DNA of 35,943 nucleotides, from contig JALHNS010000020.1 of the NCBI GenBank assembly GCA_022843445.1, forward strand, positions 1 to 35,943, in the 5' to 3' direction. Below are positions 31,246 to 35,943 of the stretch, in pieces. The notes below the pieces were generated by a model that was not told the origin of the DNA, did no database searches, and worked only from the letters and a program-made list of their open reading frames with translations. A program made the position numbers and the translations under genes. Position 1 is the stretch's first letter. Each line of letters starts with the position of its first letter. The DNA is from Gemmata sp. Its GTDB lineage: Bacteria; Planctomycetota; Planctomycetia; Gemmatales; Gemmataceae.

Positions 31246-32433
31246 GTGCCGACCAACGGTTCGCTCAATCGCAAGCTCCGCATGGGCCTCATCGGGGGCG
31301 GGCAAGGCGCGTTCATCGGCCGCGTACACGCCACCGCCGCCGTACTCGATAACCGCGCCGCGCTCGTCGCCGGGGCGCTTTCGAGCGATCCCGCGAAGGC
31401 GAAGGCGTCCGCGAGCGATTACGACATCCCCGCGGAGCGCGCGTACGGGTCGTACAAGGAGATGGCCGAAGCCGAAGCCAAGCGCGCGGACAAGGTCGAT
31501 TTCGTCTCGGTCGCCACGCCCAACCACACGCACTTCGAGATCGCCAAGACGTTCGCCGAAGCCGGGTTCAACGTCATCTGCGACAAGCCGCTCACCTTCG
31601 ACCTCGCCCAAGCCGAAGAGCTTTTGAAGGTAGTGGAGAAGAGCGGGGTGGTGTTCGCGGTCACGCACAACTACACCGGCTACCCGCTCGTGCGGCAGGC
31701 CCGCGAGATGGTGCTGAACGGCGAACTCGGCGAGATCAACGCGATCCGCTCCAACTACATTCAGGGCTGGCTGCGCACGCGCCTCGAAAGCAGCGACCAG
31801 AAGCAGGCCAAGTGGCGCACCGACCCGAAGCAGAGCGGCGCGGCCGGGTGCTTCGGCGACATCGGCACGCACGCCTACAACCTCGGCCGCTACATCTCCG
31901 GGTTGCTGCCGAAGGAACTGTCGTGCTCGCTGAAGGTGTTCGAAGAGGGCCGCGCGCTCGACGACTACGGCGTCGCGCTGGTGCGCTTCGAGAACGGCGC
32001 GCTTGCGACTGTCACCGCGAGTCAGATTTCGCACGGCCGCGAGAACGACCTGTTCATCGAAGTGGACGGCACGAAGGGTGCGATCGAGTGGCACCAAGAG
32101 GAGCCGAACAAACTGCTGGTGCGCAAGAACGGCGAACCGCACAAGCTGTACACCCGCAACGGCGGGCCGTACCTCGGGGCCGCGCACGGGGCGAGCGTTC
32201 GGCTGCCGAGCGGACACCCGGAAGCGTTCTTCGAGGCGTTCGCCAACATCTACGGCACGGCCTACGACGCCTTCGTGAAGCGCGCGACCGGAGAGAAATT
32301 TGAGACGGTGAACACGATCTACCCGAACGTGTACGACGGCGTGGAAGGTATGCTGTTCATCACGCGGTGCGTGGAGAGCAGCAAGCAGAACGGCGGCTGG
32401 GTGCCGTTCACGCACCCGAAGGCCCGGAAGTGA
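31246..32433 (+). CDS. Gfo/Idh/MocA family oxidoreductase
   Basis: A 395-residue NAD(P)-dependent oxidoreductase. It has an N-terminal Rossmann fold (MGLIGGGQGAFIGRVHAT), VSVATPNHTHFEIA, and the catalytic-domain entry CDKPLTFDLAQAEEL (the EKP-like motif). The C-terminal GFO_IDH_MocA domain includes GAAGCFGDIGTHAYNLGRYI with the conserved His. The family oxidises sugars or cyclitols; the substrate is not predictable. No signal peptide is present. The GTG at 31246 is preferred because a GGAG lies 9 nt upstream; an ATG at 31282 lies just before the Rossmann strand. The stop overlaps the GTG of the OB-fold-like gene (GTGA). Confidence 0.92.
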   Translation: MPTNGSLNRKLRMGLIGGGQGAFIGRVHATAAVLDNRAALVAGALSSDPAKAKASASDYDIPAERAYGSYKEMAEAEAKRADKVDFVSVATPNHTHFEIAKTFAEAGFNVICDKPLTFDLAQAEELLKVVEKSGVVFAVTHNYTGYPLVRQAREMVLNGELGEINAIRSNYIQGWLRTRLESSDQKQAKWRTDPKQSGAAGCFGDIGTHAYNLGRYISGLLPKELSCSLKVFEEGRALDDYGVALVRFENGALATVTASQISHGRENDLFIEVDGTKGAIEWHQEEPNKLLVRKNGEPHKLYTRNGGPYLGAAHGASVRLPSGHPEAFFEAFANIYGTAYDAFVKRATGEKFETVNTIYPNVYDGVEGMLFITRCVESSKQNGGWVPFTHPKARK

Positions 32434-33005
32434 CGCGCCGCCGCTGGCTCATTCTTGGTTCGCTGCTCGCGGTGCTGATTCTGGTGGCACTGGTGGCGAA
32501 CCGCGGCTCGCGCGAGCGCCACCAGCAGCGCCAACACGACGCGCGGCAGCGCGCGCTCGACGACTACGAGCGCGAACCGGGGCCACCGGAATACCTCGTC
32601 GCGCTCGACCGCGCGCCGCACGACGGGTTCCGCGCGTTCCAAGACGTGGAAGCCGGCGACGCGAAGTATCGCGGGAAGGCGTTCCGCGTCGTCGGACGCG
32701 CGTCGGCGTACCGATATGTGGAAGACGCGGCGCGCGCCGAACTCACGCTCCGCGACCGCGACGACTCCGCAACCTTTCACTTGCACTCCGTCACTTCGCC
32801 CGCCCGCTTGGAAGCGATGCGCCGCGCCGGAGCCTTCTTCAACGCGCCCGAAGCCGGCGAGCTGGTAGTCGTGGACGCTCTCTTCGAGAGCCGAACCGTG
32901 TTCACACACGCCTACATCCGCTGGAAGGGCAAGGGCGACGATTGGGCGACCGCGCTCCGCGAAGCCAAGAAGGGGCTGGACCTCGACAAGCTCAATCGTT
33001 GGTAA
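32430..33005 (+). CDS. membrane-anchored OB-fold-like protein, coupled
   Basis: A 191-residue protein starting with GTG inside the stop of the oxidoreductase (GTGA). It has a transmembrane anchor (WLILGSLLAVLILVALVA), a basic helical stem (SRERHQQRQHDARQRALDDY) and a beta-rich domain. The stretch KYRGKAFRVVGRASAYRYVE, then ELTLRDRDDSATFHLHSV and AGELVVVDALFES, has the strand order of an OB-fold of the tRNA_anti-like class, though a specific family is not certain. The domain should lie in the periplasm. Coupling to the oxidoreductase is structural evidence of coexpression, not of a shared pathway. Confidence 0.7.
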   Translation: MTRRRWLILGSLLAVLILVALVANRGSRERHQQRQHDARQRALDDYEREPGPPEYLVALDRAPHDGFRAFQDVEAGDAKYRGKAFRVVGRASAYRYVEDAARAELTLRDRDDSATFHLHSVTSPARLEAMRRAGAFFNAPEAGELVVVDALFESRTVFTHAYIRWKGKGDDWATALREAKKGLDLDKLNRW

Positions 33006-33027
33006 TCGCCCACACTTCGCCTACACT
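32999..33027 (+). promoter_or_regulatory. putative promoter TTGGTA-17-TACACT
   Basis: A -35-like TTGGTA (32999-33004) and -10-like TACACT (33022-33027) are separated by exactly 17 nt. The -10 is 36 nt before the sulfatase ATG. This is the only member of the TACANT set with a reasonable -35. Confidence 0.45.
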
Positions 33028-33063
33028 CTCGCCTACTCCCTCTTCCCACGCGAGACGCCGCCA

Positions 33064-34617
33064 ATGCGCTACCTCGTTCCGCTCGTCGCTCTCTTCGCCG
33101 CTTCGCCGGTGCGGGCCGCGGAGAAGCCGAACCTCGTGTTCATCTTCACCGACGATCACGCCTACCAAGCGCTCAGCGCCTACGGCGACCCGCGCAAGCT
33201 GCTCGACACGCCGAACCTCGACCGCATCGCCAAAGAGGGGTGCCGGTTCGACCGCGCGCTCGTGCCGAATTCCATCTGCGGGCCGAGCCGCGCGACGATC
33301 CTCACCGGGAAGTACTCGCACCGCAACGGGTTCTACAACAACACGAATTCGCGGTTCGACGGCACGCAAGTCACGTTCCCGAAACTGCTCCAGAAGGCCG
33401 GATACCAGACCGCGATCATCGGGAAGTGGCACCTCATCTCCGAACCCACCGGGTTCGACCACTGGCACATTCTGCCGGGGCAGGGCATCTACTACAACCC
33501 GCCGATGATTAAGGACGGGCAGCGCGTGCAGCACACCGGCTACACGACCGACCTGATCGGCGACTTCAGCATCGAGTGGATCAAGAAGCGCGACAAGACC
33601 AAGCCGTTCCTGCTGATGAGCCAGCACAAGGCCCCGCACCGCGAGTGGTCGCCGCCGCTGCGGCACCTCGGCCACGACAAGGACCGCAAGTACCCGGAAC
33701 CGGAGACGCTCTTCGAAGACCTCTCGAAGCGCGGCCCCGCGGTCGCCGAGCAGGACATGACCATCGAGAAGACCTTCTCGCAACTCGACGCGAAGTTGGT
33801 CGCGCCCCCCGGCATCAACGCGGAGCAACTGAAGGAGTGGAACGCCTACTACGAGCCGCGCAACAAAGCCTTCCGCGAGGCCAAACTCGAAGGCAAGGAA
33901 CTAACCCGCTGGCGCTACAACCGCTACATGCACGACTACCTCGGTTGCGTGAAAGCGGTAGACGACGCGGTCGGCAAGCTGCTGAAGTTCCTCGACGACG
34001 AGGGCTTGGCGAAGAACACGCTCGTGGTCTACTGCTCCGATCAGGGCTTCTACCTCGGCGAACACGGCTGGTTCGACAAGCGCTGGGTGTTCGAGGAATC
34101 TGTTCGGACACCGATGCTCGCCCGCTGGCCGGCGATGGGCAAAGCCGGCCTCAGCACGAGCAGCCTCGTGAGCACGGTCGATATCGCGCAGACGTTCTTG
34201 GACGCGGCCGGCGTGCCCGCGGACCCGGAGATGCAGGGCAAGAGCCTGCTGCCGTTCCTCAAGGGCGAAACGCCGAAGGACTGGCGGAAGAGCTTCTACT
34301 ACGAGTACTTCGAGTACCCCGCGCCGCACAAGGTGATGCCGCACTACGGCGTTGTGACCGACCGCTACAAACTGGTGCGGTTCTACGTTCCGAAACCCGA
34401 CGGTACGAACAGCCCGGATTACTGGGAACTGTACGACCGGCAAGCCGACCCGAACGAAACGAAGAACGTGTACGCGGACCCGAAGTACGCGGAGACGGTG
34501 AAGGAACTGCGCGCCGAGTTGGACAAGTTGCGCAACGATCTGAAAGTGCCCGCGGCGCACCCGAAAGAAGCGTTCGGTAGCCTGCTAATGCCGCCCAAGA
34601 AAAAGAACAAAGAGTAG
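33064..34617 (+). CDS. exported sulfatase (formylglycine type)
   Basis: A 517-residue sulfatase that hydrolyses sulfate esters, probably of polysaccharides, outside the cytoplasm. It has a signal peptide (MRYLVPLVALFAASPVRAAE), the first metal site NLVFIFTDDHAYQ (Asp30, Asp31), and the signature CGPSRATILTGK. In that signature Cys72 is the residue converted to formylglycine (C-x-P-S-R). Further conserved elements are IIGKWHL and, later, VVYCSDQGFYLGEHGWFDKR, with a C-terminal DUF4976-like region (YELYDRQADPNETKNVYADP-type). The maturase is not encoded here. The ATG at 33064 follows a possible promoter. It ends near an inverted repeat shared with the convergent LRR gene. Confidence 0.95.
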   Translation: MRYLVPLVALFAASPVRAAEKPNLVFIFTDDHAYQALSAYGDPRKLLDTPNLDRIAKEGCRFDRALVPNSICGPSRATILTGKYSHRNGFYNNTNSRFDGTQVTFPKLLQKAGYQTAIIGKWHLISEPTGFDHWHILPGQGIYYNPPMIKDGQRVQHTGYTTDLIGDFSIEWIKKRDKTKPFLLMSQHKAPHREWSPPLRHLGHDKDRKYPEPETLFEDLSKRGPAVAEQDMTIEKTFSQLDAKLVAPPGINAEQLKEWNAYYEPRNKAFREAKLEGKELTRWRYNRYMHDYLGCVKAVDDAVGKLLKFLDDEGLAKNTLVVYCSDQGFYLGEHGWFDKRWVFEESVRTPMLARWPAMGKAGLSTSSLVSTVDIAQTFLDAAGVPADPEMQGKSLLPFLKGETPKDWRKSFYYEYFEYPAPHKVMPHYGVVTDRYKLVRFYVPKPDGTNSPDYWELYDRQADPNETKNVYADPKYAETVKELRAELDKLRNDLKVPAAHPKEAFGSLLMPPKKKNKE

Positions 34618-34618
34618 G

Positions 34619-34630
34619 GCTGACGTCAGC
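34619..34630. repeat. perfect 12-bp palindrome GCTGACGTCAGC
   Basis: Self-complementary 12-mer 2 nt after the sulfatase stop. It could be the first part of the termination region or a binding site for a dimeric protein. Confidence 0.5.
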
Positions 34631-34641
34631 AAATAAAACAG

Positions 34642-34736
34642 TTTCGACGGGATTACAGGATGAAGCGGATGCGGACATTTGAAGACAATTGTTCGGAACT
34701 GTCCGTATCCTCTTCAACCCTCTAATCCCGTCGAAA
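34642..34736. repeat. inverted repeat between convergent genes (GGATTA...GAAG...GGAT type)
   Basis: Left arm 34642-34677 and right arm 34700-34736 are about 85-90% complementary, with a 22-nt loop. Each arm begins with an identical TTTCGACGGGATTA. It is more A+T-rich than the neighbouring genes and sits between the sulfatase stop and the convergent LRR protein stop, so it is well placed as a bidirectional terminator. The repetitive look suggests a dispersed element. Confidence 0.75.
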
Positions 34737-34752
34737 ACTCTTCGACCGCGAG

Positions 34753-35943
34753 CTACTTCTCGCGCGGTTCGATGACGCCGCCGTTCCATTCGATCTTGCA
34801 CTTCGGCTTCGCGCGCGCGAAGTCTTCCACGCCGGCGCGCGTCACCTTCGTACCCAAGATGAACAGGTAGTCCAGTTCCGGGCACTCCTTCAGGTGCGCC
34901 AGCCCGGCGTCACTGAAGTCGGTGCTCGCGACGCGCACGTCGCGCAGGTGCGGCCGACCGCGGAGCCGGGCGATGCCCGCGTCCGTCACCTTCGTGCCGC
35001 CGACCCAGAACGCGCGCAGGTTCGTGCAGTTGTCGAACAGGGCGACGCCCGCGTCGTCGAAATTGGGGGTGATCGCGAGGAACTCGAGCGTGGCGAGGCC
35101 GCGCAGGTGTGCCAGCCCCGCGGTGCCGGCCTTCGCGCCTTGCATGTCGATGTTGCGAACGTGCGAACACCCCGCGAGCGCCGCGAGGCCCTCGTCGGTC
35201 GCCGACGCCTGCTCACCGATACGGAAGTGCAACAGGCGGATCGGCCCCGGGGGCAGCGGCGCGCCGGGCGGGAGTTCGATTTCGCCGCCGGGGGTGCCGA
35301 GGATGATCGTCGCGCCGTTGCGCGACAGGTAGTCGGCGGCGCGGCGCTCGGCGAGCGGGTCCTCCTTCGGCGGGTCCGCCTTCGGGAGGGGTTTCGGCGG
35401 GTCCGGTTTCTTAACCACCGCGGGCGCGACCGTCGCGCGCACGGTCACTGTCTCGCCGCGCTTGAACTGAACGGTCGTGGCGTCGAGGGCCACGTCCGGC
35501 GCGCCGTCGAGGCGCACCGTGTACTGGCCGGCGGCGACCTTCGCCGTGAGGTCGCCCGGCCCCAGCGCGTACCGCTCTTTGCCGTCGGCGAACAGCAGCA
35601 CCCGCGCGCCCTTCAGGCGCGCCTCGGTGGCCGAATCGGCGGCGCGCACTTCGAACGTGCCCTCGCCGCGCCCGCGCAGCAGCACCACCAGCGCCGCCAC
35701 GGCGAGCACCGCCGCGATCCCGCCGAGCACGGCCCCGCGCGTCCCGGCGCTCTTCGCCTTGCGCGCCTTTTTCGATTTGGGGGCGCGCTTGCGCGCGCCG
35801 GACGGCTGCTCGGCCGAGTCGTCGCGGTCCGGGGCCGGTGCGGGGTCCGCTTTCGCCTTGGGTTTGGTCTTCGGTGCGGGGGCCGGGGTGATCGGTTGCG
35901 TCGCGTGCCGCAACTGCGGCTCGGTGCCCGGGTTCGTCGATTC
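34753..35943 (-). CDS. C-terminal part of a membrane-anchored LRR protein, probably a Ser/Thr kinase tail
   Basis: The frame stays open to the right edge (about 396 codons seen), so the true N-terminus lies outside. In order: a Pro/Lys/Ala-rich basic juxtamembrane stretch, one transmembrane helix (AVLGGIAAVLAVAALVVLL), a beta-rich domain of about 85 residues (GEGTFEVRAADS, GKERYALGPGDLTAKVAAGQ, then YTVRLDG and GETVTVRATV), a Pro-rich linker (KPDPPKPLPKADPPKEDP), and about six LRRs (TKVTDAGIARLRG, STDFSDAGLAHLKE, TKVTRAGVEDFARA). The helix plus GTFEVR domain resembles the region after the kinase in planctomycete Ser/Thr kinases. That the missing part is a kinase is an inference. It converges on the sulfatase. 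Confidence 0.75.
   Translation of the reverse strand, partial: ESTNPGTEPQLRHATQPITPAPAPKTKPKAKADPAPAPDRDDSAEQPSGARKRAPKSKKARKAKSAGTRGAVLGGIAAVLAVAALVVLLRGRGEGTFEVRAADSATEARLKGARVLLFADGKERYALGPGDLTAKVAAGQYTVRLDGAPDVALDATTVQFKRGETVTVRATVAPAVVKKPDPPKPLPKADPPKEDPLAERRAADYLSRNGATIILGTPGGEIELPPGAPLPPGPIRLLHFRIGEQASATDEGLAALAGCSHVRNIDMQGAKAGTAGLAHLRGLATLEFLAITPNFDDAGVALFDNCTNLRAFWVGGTKVTDAGIARLRGRPHLRDVRVASTDFSDAGLAHLKECPELDYLFILGTKVTRAGVEDFARAKPKCKIEWNGGVIEPREK

Noticed and set aside
1-35943. CRISPR arrays, tRNA/rRNA genes, integrases or transposases
   Set aside because: No regularly spaced direct repeats, no cloverleaf or rRNA-like stretches, and no recombinase or transposase motifs were recognised. 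A tRNA scan and an IS search would be decisive.

Overview
The window is high-G+C DNA (about two thirds G+C by eye) whose gene content points to a planctomycete, most likely a Gemmata-like member of the Gemmataceae. The markers are a PSCyt1-DUF1549-DUF1553 / DUF1501 pair, a formylglycine-type sulfatase with its own signal peptide, long WD40 propellers, leucine-rich-repeat proteins, a Gfo/Idh/MocA oxidoreductase, a Tat-exported TIM-barrel epimerase, a PQQ-like propeller, and a membrane-anchored protein with a kinase-tail-like region. The species is inferred; no rRNA or tRNA gene is visible. Most genes are chromosomal housekeeping or envelope genes in short operons or singletons.

Layout. 1-3.4 kb (minus strand): start of a secreted protein, a GT39/ArnT-like glycosyltransferase, an Asn/Pro/Phe-rich secreted protein, and a small membrane protein translationally coupled to the gene before it. 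3.4-6.5 kb (minus): a large polytopic membrane protein with a C-terminal patatin phospholipase domain. 6.6-10.9 kb (minus): the PSCyt1/DUF1549/golvesin-like/DUF1553 protein and its DUF1501 partner, separated by a long REP-like palindrome. 11.2-12.2 kb (plus): Mn-type superoxide dismutase and a DUF5684-like membrane protein. 12.5-16.4 kb (plus): a 14-blade and a 7-blade WD40 protein, a possible 54-residue ORF and an LRR protein. 16.4-19.4 kb (minus): sugar-phosphate isomerase-like protein, two pseudopilin-like paralogues flanking a coiled-coil membrane protein, and an NTF2-like protein. 19.5-25.2 kb (plus): M20 dipeptidase, a subtilisin-like protein that appears to have lost its catalytic triad, a lipoprotein cytochrome c, and an SDR-type threonine dehydrogenase. 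25.3-26.6 kb: a lower-G+C AbiTii-domain gene beside the broken tail of a WD40 gene. 26.6-34.6 kb: Na+/H+ antiporter, PQQ-like propeller protein, CoA transferase, zinc-ribbon membrane protein with a coupled small protein, Gfo/Idh/MocA oxidoreductase with a coupled OB-fold-like protein, and a sulfatase. 34.75 kb-end (minus): C-terminal part of a kinase-tail-like LRR protein open at the window edge.

The best candidates for something undescribed are (i) the 881-residue subtilisin-fold protein with Asp, His and Ser of the triad apparently replaced by Gly, Thr and Gly; (ii) the solitary AbiTii-domain protein with a TGGG linker and hydrophobic C-terminal helix in an apparent insertion or rearrangement scar; and (iii) two adjacent hairpins at 17.4 kb with unrelated stems but an identical loop sequence. 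A TACANT -10-like hexamer 20-45 nt before seven start codons may represent this organism's vegetative promoter element. No CRISPR array, integrase, transposase or complete multi-gene defence system was found.
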